A stretch of DNA of 64,000 nucleotides from Streptomyces sp. NBC_00582 (GTDB lineage Bacteria; Actinomycetota; Actinomycetes; Streptomycetales; Streptomycetaceae): positions 434,001 to 498,000 of the forward strand of contig NZ_CP107772.1 of NCBI RefSeq assembly GCF_036345155.1. Reading direction: 5' to 3'. Within the stretch, counting starts at the first letter, position 1. Every line of letters begins with the position of its first letter. The position numbers and the translations under genes were made by a program. This document shows, piece after piece, positions 41,451 to 49,717 of this stretch. The notes under the pieces were generated by a model, which saw only the letters and a program-made list of their open reading frames with translations, made no database searches and was not told the origin of the DNA.

Positions 41451-42235
41451 TGCGACCCCTCATCGGTATCACCGGCCGCCGGCTGAGCGCGAGCCTGCTC
41501 AGCGGCATGGACGCCAGATACGCCGGCCGTCATGTCGACCAGTACTTCTCCGACTACGCCCGCTGTGTCGCCGAAGCGGGCGGCATCCCGGTGCACCTGC
41601 CCTTCGAGGCGGGGTCCATCGAGACGATGCGCCGCCTGGACGGCCTGCTCGTCACCGGCGGCCAGGACATCCATCCCAACCGCTGGGGCGGCGACGCGGG
41701 GGAGGCAACCGGCGCGGACCCGCGGCTGAACAGCATGGCCCACGACATCGAGCGGGACGCCTACGAGGCCCTGCTGATCCACGGCGCGGTCGCCGCGAGT
41801 GTGCCCGTGCTCGGGGTGTGCCGGGGCCACCAACTGCTCAACGTCGCCTTCGGCGGGCGGCTCGTCGCCGACATACCCCCGAGCGTCGTCGAGCACTACT
41901 CGCGGCAGGCAGCCCTCACCGACGGGGCCGGCGACCACGTCGTGCGGTTCTCCCCCGGCTCGCTGGCCGCGTCGATCTACGGCTCCCTCGCGCAGGTCAA
42001 CTCCTGGCACCACCAGGCCGTCGAGGTCTGCGGAAACGGGCTGGTGGTGTCCGGACGCGCCGCCGACGGCGTCGTCGAGTGCACCGAGATGCCCGGCTGT
42101 CCGGTACTCGGTGTGCAGTGGCACCCCGAGTGGCAGCAGACGCCGGACCCGGTCTTCGACTGGCTGGTCGACGCCGCCGGGCAGGCGCTCCAGCGGCGCG
42201 CCGGGCAGTCGGTCTCCACCGGACAGCCCCGCTGA
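41450..42235 (+). CDS. PuuD-type gamma-glutamyl amide hydrolase
   Basis: 261 residues, class I glutamine amidotransferase-like. The nucleophile Cys is in VPVLGVCRGHQLLNVAFGG (about 123) and the His/Glu pair in VLGVQWHPEWQQTPD (about 224-226). DGLLVTGGQDIHPNRWGG is typical of peptidase C26 / PuuD rather than biosynthetic amidotransferases. It removes the gamma-glutamyl group at the end of the pathway, releasing glutamate plus an amino acid. ATG 41450 overlaps the ADH stop (TGATG), so translation is coupled. Confidence 0.9.
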   Translation: MRPLIGITGRRLSASLLSGMDARYAGRHVDQYFSDYARCVAEAGGIPVHLPFEAGSIETMRRLDGLLVTGGQDIHPNRWGGDAGEATGADPRLNSMAHDIERDAYEALLIHGAVAASVPVLGVCRGHQLLNVAFGGRLVADIPPSVVEHYSRQAALTDGAGDHVVRFSPGSLAASIYGSLAQVNSWHHQAVEVCGNGLVVSGRAADGVVECTEMPGCPVLGVQWHPEWQQTPDPVFDWLVDAAGQALQRRAGQSVSTGQPR

Positions 42236-42270
42236 CCGGGACAGCAAACGAAACCCCCGCCGAGCAGAGA

Positions 42271-43788
42271 ATGGTGTTGATCATGACGCGGACTTCGACC
42301 CCGACGACGCGGCAGGACTGGCTGGACCTGCTGGAATCCACCCGCCTTCCGGCGGCCATGTGGGTGGACGGTGAGTGGGCGCAGGCCCGGGGCGGAGCCA
42401 CCCTGCCGCTGGTCACGCCACGTGACGGCTCGGTTCTCGTACACCTCCCGGCCGCCGACGAAGGCGATGTCGACCGAGCGGTCCGGGGTGCCCGGCAGGC
42501 CTTCGTGGACCGCCGCTGGGCGGGGCTCGAGCCCCGTGAGCGGGGCGAGATCCTGATCCGCTGGGCCGATCTGCTGGACCGGCACCGGGACGAACTCGCG
42601 CTCCTGGTGGCCATGGAGATGGGCAAGCCGGTCGTCACGGCCCGTTCCGTGGAACTGCGCACCACGATCAACCTCATCCGGTGGTACGGCGAACTCGCCG
42701 ACAAGCTGATGGACGAGTCACCGCGGGGCCGCGGCGAGGCGGTGGCCCTGGTCACCCGGGAACCCCTCGGGGTGATCGCCGCGATCACCCCGTGGAACTT
42801 CCCCATGACACTGTCGACCTTCAAGGTGCCCGCCGCGCTGGTCGCGGGCAACAGCGTCGTGCTCAAGCCTGCCAGCCAGTCGCCGCTGTCCATGCTCCGG
42901 GCAGCCGAACTGGCGCACCAGGCCGGTGTGCCGGCCGGGGTGTTCCAGGTCATCACCGGCAGCGGGCCGGTGACCGGCGCCGCGCTGGCGCGGCACCCCG
43001 ACGTCGCGACCCTGACGTTCACCGGCTCCACCGGCGTCGGCAAGCAACTGCTGGGGTACGCGGCCGAGTCCAACGCCAAGCCGGTGTGGCTGGAGCTCGG
43101 CGGGAAGTCGCCGAACATCATCTTTCCGGACGCGCCGGACATGGCGAAGGCCATCGAGACGGCCGCCTGGGCGATCCACTTCAACTCCGGCCAGATGTGC
43201 ACCGCCGGATCGCGGCTGATCGTCCACGAGTCGGTCCGGGACACCGTCGTCGCGGGCGTGGTCGAGCACCTGGCAGCACTTCGCATCGGCGACCCGCTCG
43301 ACCCGGCGACCCAGTTCGGCCCGCTCTCCAGCGAACGGCACCGCCGCGAGGTCCTCGCCGAAGTCACCGCGGGCATCAGCAGCGGGGCCAAGCTGGTCCA
43401 CGGCTCCGACAGTCCGCGCACCGGCCCCGGCTGGTACATGGACCCGGCCGTGTTCGTGGACGTCGACCCCGACAGCCGGCTCGCCCAGCACGAGATCTTC
43501 GGGCCGGTGCTGTCCGTACTCACCTTCTCCGACGAGGAGTCGGCCGTCCGGATCGCGAACAACTCGGACTACGGCCTCGGTTCCTCAGTGTGGACCGCCG
43601 ACCTCGCCCGCGCCCACCGCATGTCCCGTGCCATCGAGGCGGGCGTGGTGTGGGTCAACTGCTTCGAGGAGGGTGACTCGTCCGTGCCCTTCGGCGGGCG
43701 CAAACTCTCCGGCCACGGCTCCGACAAGAGCGTCCACGGCCTGGAGAAGTTCACCGCCCTGAAGACCACCTGGATCGCTCTCACATGA
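42271..43788 (+). CDS. PuuC-like aldehyde dehydrogenase
   Basis: 505 residues from ATG 42271 (ATG 42283 is also possible). Aldehyde dehydrogenase motifs: IAAITPWNFPMTLSTFKVPA with catalytic Asn; VVLKPASQSPLSML with the NAD-ribose Lys; TFTGSTGVGKQLL; WLELGGKSPNIIF with the general-base Glu; and FNSGQMCTAGSRLIV with nucleophile Cys. EIFGPVLSVLTF and VPFGGRKLSGHGSDKSVHGL close the domain. It would oxidise the gamma-glutamyl aldehyde made by the ADH to the acid before PuuD acts. Order and spacing place it in the same transcript. Confidence 0.9.
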   Translation: MVLIMTRTSTPTTRQDWLDLLESTRLPAAMWVDGEWAQARGGATLPLVTPRDGSVLVHLPAADEGDVDRAVRGARQAFVDRRWAGLEPRERGEILIRWADLLDRHRDELALLVAMEMGKPVVTARSVELRTTINLIRWYGELADKLMDESPRGRGEAVALVTREPLGVIAAITPWNFPMTLSTFKVPAALVAGNSVVLKPASQSPLSMLRAAELAHQAGVPAGVFQVITGSGPVTGAALARHPDVATLTFTGSTGVGKQLLGYAAESNAKPVWLELGGKSPNIIFPDAPDMAKAIETAAWAIHFNSGQMCTAGSRLIVHESVRDTVVAGVVEHLAALRIGDPLDPATQFGPLSSERHRREVLAEVTAGISSGAKLVHGSDSPRTGPGWYMDPAVFVDVDPDSRLAQHEIFGPVLSVLTFSDEESAVRIANNSDYGLGSSVWTADLARAHRMSRAIEAGVVWVNCFEEGDSSVPFGGRKLSGHGSDKSVHGLEKFTALKTTWIALT

Positions 43789-43802
43789 TGAAAGGCGGAC
43801 AC

Positions 43803-44831
43803 ATGACGGACACCACGCGCATTGCCCTGGTAGGGCTGGGAGCCACGGGCCTGGCGATCGGGCGGGCGCTGGCGGGCCGCAGGGACTGCACGCTGGTCGG
43901 GGCGGCGGACATCTCCCCGGAGCGGGTCGGCCGCGATCTCGGGGAGTTGCTGGGCGGCACGCCGTCCGGGACCGCCGTCGTCGCGGACCCCGACGAACTG
44001 CCCTTGGCCGATGTCGCGATGGTGGCCACCACCTCGATGCTGGACGCTGTCGAGCCGGTGCTGTCGGCGCTGGTGCGGCGGGGGGTGAACGTGGTGAGCA
44101 TCTGCGAGGAACTCGGTCATCCGTTCCTCAGCCATCCCGAGGTCTCCGGCCGGCTCGACAAGCTCGCGGTGGAGCACGGGGTCGCGGTGCTCGGCACCGG
44201 CTGCAACCCGGGCATGATCATGGACACCCTGCCGCTGCTGCTGAGCAGCCTGACCCAGCGGGTGCGGCGGGTGCGGATCCGGCGCACCGCCGACATGTCG
44301 CGCTACGGCGCCATCCTGACGAAATTCGGTCTGGGCCTGACCGAGGAGCGCTTCGCGGCCGAGCAGGGCGCCGGCCGGGTGATCGGGCATGTCGGCTTCG
44401 AGCAGTCGGTGGCGGCGCTGGCGGCAGGTCTCGGCCGGGACCTGGACGAGATCGTCGTCGATGCGCCCCGCCCCGCGCTGCTGGCCGCCGAGCCACGGAG
44501 CGGCGAGCACATCCGGATCGAGCCGGGGACGGTGGCCGCCGTGCTGCACGGCGCACGTGGGCTGAGCGGCGGTGAGGCCGTCATCGAACTCGCCATCCAC
44601 TTCGGGCTCTTCCAGCCCGGCGACCCCATGGAGGACGGCGACGCCTGCGTCATCGAAGGCGACGAGCAGACCATCGAGGTCAGGGTGCCGGGCGGATACG
44701 AGAGCTTCCTGTCCACCGTGGCCGTGGCGAGCAACGCCGTGGTCGCTGCCGTCGGGGCCGCGCCGGGCTTGCGGACCATGGCCGACCTTCCCGTCGCCGC
44801 CCTTGCCAGCAAGGGCGCCTGGCGCCGCTGA
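43803..44831 (+). CDS. NAD(P)-dependent amine dehydrogenase-like protein
   Basis: 342 residues. The N-terminal dinucleotide-binding domain is IALVGLGATGLAIGRALAGR and CTLVGAADISPERVGRD. VSICEELGHPFLSHPEVSGR and AVLGTGCNPGMIMDTLPLLL are the signature of the 2,4-diaminopentanoate dehydrogenase / dihydrodipicolinate-reductase-like family. Such enzymes deaminate an amine oxidatively with NAD(P)+. ATG 43803 has AAAGGCGG close upstream; ATG 43785, which overlaps the ALDH stop, is the alternative. In this run it might remove the amino group of the product freed by PuuD. Confidence 0.75.
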   Translation: MTDTTRIALVGLGATGLAIGRALAGRRDCTLVGAADISPERVGRDLGELLGGTPSGTAVVADPDELPLADVAMVATTSMLDAVEPVLSALVRRGVNVVSICEELGHPFLSHPEVSGRLDKLAVEHGVAVLGTGCNPGMIMDTLPLLLSSLTQRVRRVRIRRTADMSRYGAILTKFGLGLTEERFAAEQGAGRVIGHVGFEQSVAALAAGLGRDLDEIVVDAPRPALLAAEPRSGEHIRIEPGTVAAVLHGARGLSGGEAVIELAIHFGLFQPGDPMEDGDACVIEGDEQTIEVRVPGGYESFLSTVAVASNAVVAAVGAAPGLRTMADLPVAALASKGAWRR

Positions 44832-44912
44832 GAAGCCGATCTTTCGATCTGTGGTCACTCCCGGACGGGACCGGGATCCGCCGCACCGTGAATACGAGAG
44901 GAGGTTCACCCG

Positions 44913-46490
44913 ATGCCCGGTGACCTGTCGTTCGAACCGCTCACACCCGTTTCCTACCTGGACCGTGCGGCCGCCGCACACGGCGACCGACTCGCGGTGG
45001 TGGACGGCGACCAGCGGTGGACGTACGCGCAACTGCACGACCGGTGCCGTCGCCTGGCCGGAGCGCTCACCCCGCTGGCCGGCGGGCGCCCGGTGGCCGT
45101 GCTGGCGCCGAACACCCATGTCCTGCTGGAGGCCCACTTCGGCGTGCCCTGGGCCGGAGTGCCGCTCGTCGCGGTGAACACCCGGCTGTCCGCCCGGGAG
45201 ATCGCGTACATCCTGGAGCACTCCGAGGCGGCGGTGCTGATCCACGACCCGGCCTTCGACGACCTCGTCGACGCCGCTCTCGCGCTACTCACCGCGCCGC
45301 CGGTACGCATCAGGGCGGGCGAGGGCGACAACGGAACGTACGAGTCACTGCTCGCCGACGCCGTCCCGCACGCGATCACCCCGCAGGACGAGCGGGCCCT
45401 GCTGGCGGTCAACTACACCTCCGGCACGACCGGCAGGCCCAAGGGCGTCATGTACCACCATCGCGGCGCCTACCTGCAGGCGCTGGCCATGGTGGGTCAC
45501 ACAGGGCTGTCGCCAACGGCCGTGCACTTGTGGACACTTCCGATGTTCCACTGCAACGGCTGGTGCTTTCCCTGGGCGGTGACCGCCGCGGCGGCCACCC
45601 ACGTGTGCCTGCCGAAGGTCGACCCGGCCGAGATCTGGCGGCTCATCCGCGACGAGGGCGTCACCCATCTCAACGGGGCCCCGACCGTGCTGTCGATGAT
45701 CGCGTACGCACCGGAGGCAGCCCCCGTCACCCCGGCCGTGCGGATAGCCACCGGCGGGGCCCCGCCCAGTCCGGCGATCCTGCGGCGGATGGCGGAGCTG
45801 GGCTTCGACGTCACCCACTTGTACGGGCTCACGGAGACGTTCGGTCCGGCGATGATCTGCGACTGGCGTCCCGAGTGGAACGGGCTCGACACCTACCAGC
45901 AGGCCCGGCTGAAGGCCCGGCAGGGCGTGGGGAACATGATCTCCTGCGCGGTCCGCGTCGTCGCGGCGAACGGCGCCGACGTCCCGCGCGACGGCGCGTC
46001 GGTGGGAGAGATCGCGCTGCGCGGCAACAACGTCATGCTCGGCTACTTCAAGGACCCGGCCGCAACCGAAAAGGCCTCCCCCGACGGCTGGTTCCGCACC
46101 GGCGACCTCGGGGTGATCCACCCCGACGGATACATCGAGCTGCGGGACCGCAGCAAGGACGTCATCATCTCCGGCGGCGAGAACATCGCCAGCGTCGAGG
46201 TGGAACAGGCCCTCTGTGAGCATCCGGCCGTCCTGGAGGCCGCGGTGATCGCTGTCCCGGACGAACGCTGGGGCGAGGTCCCCGCCGCCTACGTCACCCT
46301 GCACGCCGGCAAGGCGGCCACGCAGGCCGAACTCATCGAGCACGTCAAGAACCGGCTCGCCCGTTTCAAGGCGCCGAAGTACGTCGTGTTCGGCACGCTC
46401 CCCAAGACGTCGACCGGCAAGATCCAGAAGTTCGTCCTGCGGGACCGAGCCTGGGCCGCTGCCGGACAGTCGGTCAACGGGGCCGGCTGA
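44913..46490 (+). CDS. Acyl-CoA synthetase (AMP-forming)
   Basis: 525 residues. Adenylation motifs: LLAVNYTSGTTGRPKGVMYH HRG (about 167-188), THLYGLTETFGPAMICDW, GWFRTGDLGVIHPDGYIELR DRSKDVIISGGENIASVEVE and the final Lys in KTSTGKIQKFVLRDRAW. 'MFHCNGWCFPW' is characteristic of the AlkK / medium-chain and aryl-CoA ligase subgroup. It would activate a carboxylic acid produced by the upstream enzymes. GAGGAGG lies ten bases before ATG 44913, and the 81-bp gap after the dehydrogenase allows cotranscription. Confidence 0.85.
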   Translation: MPGDLSFEPLTPVSYLDRAAAAHGDRLAVVDGDQRWTYAQLHDRCRRLAGALTPLAGGRPVAVLAPNTHVLLEAHFGVPWAGVPLVAVNTRLSAREIAYILEHSEAAVLIHDPAFDDLVDAALALLTAPPVRIRAGEGDNGTYESLLADAVPHAITPQDERALLAVNYTSGTTGRPKGVMYHHRGAYLQALAMVGHTGLSPTAVHLWTLPMFHCNGWCFPWAVTAAAATHVCLPKVDPAEIWRLIRDEGVTHLNGAPTVLSMIAYAPEAAPVTPAVRIATGGAPPSPAILRRMAELGFDVTHLYGLTETFGPAMICDWRPEWNGLDTYQQARLKARQGVGNMISCAVRVVAANGADVPRDGASVGEIALRGNNVMLGYFKDPAATEKASPDGWFRTGDLGVIHPDGYIELRDRSKDVIISGGENIASVEVEQALCEHPAVLEAAVIAVPDERWGEVPAAYVTLHAGKAATQAELIEHVKNRLARFKAPKYVVFGTLPKTSTGKIQKFVLRDRAWAAAGQSVNGAG

Positions 46491-46505
46491 ACGGTGCGGA
46501 CTCCT

Positions 46506-46751
46506 CGTCCGACGGGATTGTCACCGGCGCGGGAAGCGGTATCGGTGCCGCCGTCGCCCGAGCGTTGGCAGGTGCCGACGCGAAAGCGAGGAGATCGGCG
46601 GAGGACCGTGGGTCCCCCCGAGACGTTCCGGCGGATGCTCACGCTGATGCTGGAGCCCTTCCTGCTGACGCGGGCGGCTTTGCCGTACATGAAAGCCGGA
46701 ATGGCCAACGGCGGCAGCTTCACCCTCGACGGCGGCTGGAGCGCGAGATGA
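46506..46751 (+). pseudogene. 3-hydroxybutyrate-dehydrogenase-like SDR relic
   Basis: IVTGAGSGIGAAVARALAGA (start of an SDR) is followed, after loss of about 400 bp and a frame change, by TFRRMLTLMLEPFLLTRAAL, PYMKAGMANGGSFTLDGGWS AR and a stop. The FTLDGGWxA ending and the proximity to the CoA-transferase genes suggest a 3-hydroxybutyrate dehydrogenase. The catalytic Tyr-Lys part is missing. Confidence 0.6.
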
Positions 46752-46799
46752 GTCAGCCCTTGAAAGGCCGGATCACGAAGGCGAGAGGAAGGCGTGGAC

Positions 46800-47597
46800 A
46801 TGGACAAGACGATCGGTTCCGCGGCTGAGGCGGTGGCCGACATACGGTCAGGTTCCTCGGTGGCGGTCGGCGGGTTCGGGCTGTGCGGCATACCGCGGGT
46901 ACTGATCGACGCATTGTTCGCGGTCGGCGCGACCGATCTCGAAACGGTGTCCAACAACTGTGGCGTTGACGGGGCTGGACTGGGCGTCCTGCTCCGAGCG
47001 GGCAGGATCCGCCGCACCGTGTCGTCCTATGTCGGCGAGAACAAGGAGTTCGCACGTCAGTATCTGGCCGGTGAGCTGGAGGTCGAGCTGACACCGCAGG
47101 GCACGTTGGCCGAGCGGCTACGAGCGGGAGGTTCAGGGATTCCGGCGTTCTACACCCCGGCGGGAGTAGGCACTCTGGTCGCTGACGGCGGTCTCCCGTG
47201 GCGCTACAACGCCGACGGCTCGGTGGCGGTGGCGTCGCCGGCGAAGGAGACTCGGGGGTTCCGCGGCCGGGAGTACGTGCTGGAAGAGGGGATCGTCACC
47301 GATTTCGCGCTGGTACGTGCGGCCAAGGGTGATCGGCACGGCAACCTGGTCTTCGACGCCTCGGCAAGGAACTTCAACCCGCTGTGCGCCATGGCCGGAC
47401 GGATCACGATCGCTGAGGTCGAGGAGTTGGTCGAGCCGGGCGAACTCGATCCGGAGCAGGTGCACACACCCGGTGTGTTCGTGCAGCGCGTCGTCGAGGT
47501 CGGCACAGCAGGCAAGGGAATAGAAAAGCGCACCGTCCGGGAGCGAGCCGCCGCCTCCCCCGTGTCCGGCCCCGGTCACCAGCCGATGGAAGGTTGA
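46800..47597 (+). CDS. scoA: 3-oxoacid CoA-transferase subunit A
   Basis: 265 residues, family I CoA-transferase alpha subunit. The glycine-rich [20 protein letters not shown] (about 19-38) is the usual CoA-binding start. [67 protein letters not shown] and [23 protein letters not shown] follow the family throughout. With subunit B it moves CoA from succinyl-CoA to acetoacetate (or another 3-oxoacid). ATG 46800 is seven bases after GAGGAAGG; GTG 46794 would overlap that site. ScoB begins six bases after its stop. Confidence 0.9.
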   Translation: MDKTIGSAAEAVADIRSGSSVAVGGFGLCGIPRVLIDALFAVGATDLETVSNNCGVDGAGLGVLLRAGRIRRTVSSYVGENKEFARQYLAGELEVELTPQGTLAERLRAGGSGIPAFYTPAGVGTLVADGGLPWRYNADGSVAVASPAKETRGFRGREYVLEEGIVTDFALVRAAKGDRHGNLVFDASARNFNPLCAMAGRITIAEVEELVEPGELDPEQVHTPGVFVQRVVEVGTAGKGIEKRTVRERAAASPVSGPGHQPMEG

Positions 47598-47603
47598 ACT
47601 GCA

Positions 47604-48236
47604 ATGGCGTTGTCGCGAGGTGAACTGGCGGCGCGAGTCGCGCACGAATTGGCCGACGGGCAGTACGTGAATCTGGGCATCGGTCTGCCGACTCTCGTCC
47701 CCAACTACGTGCGGAACGGGGTGCACCTGGTGCTGCAGTCCGAGAACGGCATCCTGGGCGTGGGCCCTTATCCCTATGAGGACGAGGTGGATGAGGACCT
47801 GATCAATGCCGGCAAGGAAACGGTGACTGTCCTGCCGGGAGCGTCCTTCTTCGACTCGGCCTCCTCCTTCGGCATGATCCGCGGGGGCCACATCGATGTC
47901 GCGGTCCTGGGCGCGATGCAGGTGGCCGCCAACGGGGATCTGGCGAACTGGACCATCCCCGGAAAGATGATCAAGGGCATGGGCGGTGCCATGGACCTGG
48001 TCCACGGGGCGAAGAGGGTCATCGTGATGATGGAGCACACAGCGAAGGACGGGAGCCCCAAGATTGTTCCCGAGTGCACCCTGCCGCTGACCGGCAAGGG
48101 CTGCGTGCAGCAGATCATCACGGACCTCGCCGTCATCGACGTCACTGGTGAGGGCCTTGTGCTCCGTGAGACGGCACCCGGGGTCAGCGCCGACGAGGTC
48201 CGCAAAGCCACCGGCGCCAACCTTCTCAGCCCGTAG
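47604..48236 (+). CDS. scoB: 3-oxoacid CoA-transferase subunit B
   Basis: 210 residues. The catalytic Glu lies in [16 protein letters not shown] (SENG motif, about 47-50). [39 protein letters not shown] and [20 protein letters not shown] are family signatures. It forms the heteromer with ScoA for acetoacetate or 3-oxoadipate activation; the acetoacetate reading is favoured by the 3-hydroxybutyrate-dehydrogenase relic next to it. Length and both ends are normal. Confidence 0.9.
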   Translation: MALSRGELAARVAHELADGQYVNLGIGLPTLVPNYVRNGVHLVLQSENGILGVGPYPYEDEVDEDLINAGKETVTVLPGASFFDSASSFGMIRGGHIDVAVLGAMQVAANGDLANWTIPGKMIKGMGGAMDLVHGAKRVIVMMEHTAKDGSPKIVPECTLPLTGKGCVQQIITDLAVIDVTGEGLVLRETAPGVSADEVRKATGANLLSP

Positions 48237-48261
48237 GGACACGTCCTGCGCAATGATCCGA

Positions 48262-48740
48262 GATTAGGCAGCACCGCAGGTGCGGCGACTCACCCTCGGC
48301 GTAGCCCTGTTCGATGACGGCGCGCAGTCCCCGCTCGTTGGTCCGGCGAAGTCGCAGCACCTGGTCGCGGTGGGGCTGCTTCAGGTCCCGATCTCGTGGT
48401 TGCCGACTAACGCCTGCTCACGGTGTGCCGCGTGGTAGCGCACCTGCGCATCGACCATCTGCCGCAAGTTGCCGGATCACGTCGCCGCCGGCGTCCAGTG
48501 CCGCGTGCCGGTCGGCGATCAGCACCCTCATCGTCTCGATCATGATCTCGCCGAGCAGGCCTGCTTCGAGCTCACGTGGCGGTGCGGACTCGGGCCGCGG
48601 ATGCCGAACACGGCGCCGATGCCGGACATCGTCGTCGCGCGGTAGCCGCGTTCGGCGAACAGGCTCAGCGCCGCCGCGGAGATCGCCTGCGCGTCGACGG
48701 TCTGCCGCCTCGGCGGCACCTCCGCATCCCGTCCCGCCCA
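48262..48740 (-). pseudogene. TetR-family regulator, frameshifted paralogue
   Basis: The pieces on the minus strand are AISAAALSLFAERGYRATTM, SGIGAVFGIRGPS, HVSSKQ; MIETMRVLIADRHAALDAGG; RQMVDAQVRYHAAHREQALV, GNHEIG; and PHRDQVLRLRRTNERGLRAV, IEQGYAEG. They align end to end with the intact TetR at 33439 but need at least three frame changes, and the C-terminus is lost. It would have been the local regulator of the SDR/ACAD genes at 48903. Confidence 0.75.
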
Positions 48741-48871
48741 GTGCGACTCATCTTCGCCGTGGAGCGCCTCAATCATGCGGCCGGGGATACCCGCTACTGG
48801 TTGTTAGCTCGCTCACTGTGTCGTATCACGCATGCCTCTTGACAGTTCTCTGGTCAAACGATCAAACTCCA

Positions 48872-48889
48872 AGCTAATGACCATTAGCT
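48872..48889. promoter_or_regulatory. Palindromic operator of the SDR-ACAD locus
   Basis: AGCTAAT-GACC-ATTAGCT is an 18-bp perfect-arm palindrome ending 13 bp before the SDR start. It has the same core as the operator at 33297-33320 (GCTAAT ... TTAGC in both), consistent with the paralogous TetR proteins. Confidence 0.6.
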
Positions 48890-48902
48890 CATGGGGAGTG
48901 GC

Positions 48903-49643
48903 ATGACAGCCCGGCGTACCGCGCTCGTCACCGGCGCATCTCGTGGAATCGGCAGGGCCATCGCGGAGCGACTCGCGGCAGAGGGGTTCGACCTCACTCT
49001 GTCCGCTCGTACGGACGGGCCGCTCAAGGACGCCGCCGACGAACTGCGCGCCCACGGGCAGCGCGTGGAGACCGCGCCTGCGGACATGGCGGACCCGGCG
49101 GAGGTCGAGGCCCTCGCCGACGCACATCTCGAACTTCACGGAGGCCTCGACGTCCTGGTGCTGGCCGCGGGCATGGGCGCGGGTGGCGAACTGTCGACGT
49201 ATCCCCTGAACAGGTTCGACACGATGATGTCGGTGAACGTCAGGAGCGCGTTGCTGCTCACCCAGCGACTCCTGCCGGCGCTCCGTACGGCCGGATCGGC
49301 GCCGTCGGGACCAGGCGCGAAGATCATCGCCATCGCGTCGATCACCGGAGTCGTGAGTGAGCCGGGTCTGGCCGCCTATGGCGCCAGCAAGGCGGCCCTG
49401 ATCTCCCTGTGCGAGTCGATCACAGTCGCCGAGGGCGGGCGGGGAGTGAGCGCGACGGCGCTGTCCCCCGGGTACGTCGACACCGACATGGCGGCCTGGG
49501 TGCACGACCGGGTCGACCCCTCCTCGATGATCCGGGCCTCGGACATCGCGGAGCTCACAGTGGCGCTGTGCCGGCTGTCGCGGCATGCCGCAGTGCCCAA
49601 CATCGTGGTCACCAGGCCCGGAGAAACGCTGTGGCGCGCATGA
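48903..49643 (+). CDS. Short-chain dehydrogenase/reductase
   Basis: 246 residues, classical SDR. The cofactor loop TALVTGASRGIGRAIAERLA lies at the N-terminus, and the NAG-equivalent VLAAGMGAGGEL at about 90. The catalytic set is Ser in IAIASITGVVSEPG and Tyr-x3-Lys in AAYGASKAALISLCE, with SPGYVDTDM after it. LTLSARTDGPL after strand 2 suggests NADP(H). It probably acts on a 3-hydroxyacyl or ketone intermediate together with the downstream acyl-CoA dehydrogenase. ATG 48903 has GGGGAG close upstream; ATG 48891 would touch the operator. It is the first gene of a three-gene unit. Confidence 0.85.
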   Translation: MTARRTALVTGASRGIGRAIAERLAAEGFDLTLSARTDGPLKDAADELRAHGQRVETAPADMADPAEVEALADAHLELHGGLDVLVLAAGMGAGGELSTYPLNRFDTMMSVNVRSALLLTQRLLPALRTAGSAPSGPGAKIIAIASITGVVSEPGLAAYGASKAALISLCESITVAEGGRGVSATALSPGYVDTDMAAWVHDRVDPSSMIRASDIAELTVALCRLSRHAAVPNIVVTRPGETLWRA

Positions 49644-49717
49644 CCACCGCCGGGGGAAACAGGGCCGGACGCGGCGGCCCGGGCAACGATCTGACGAGCC
49701 GGACGGAGTCACCGTAA

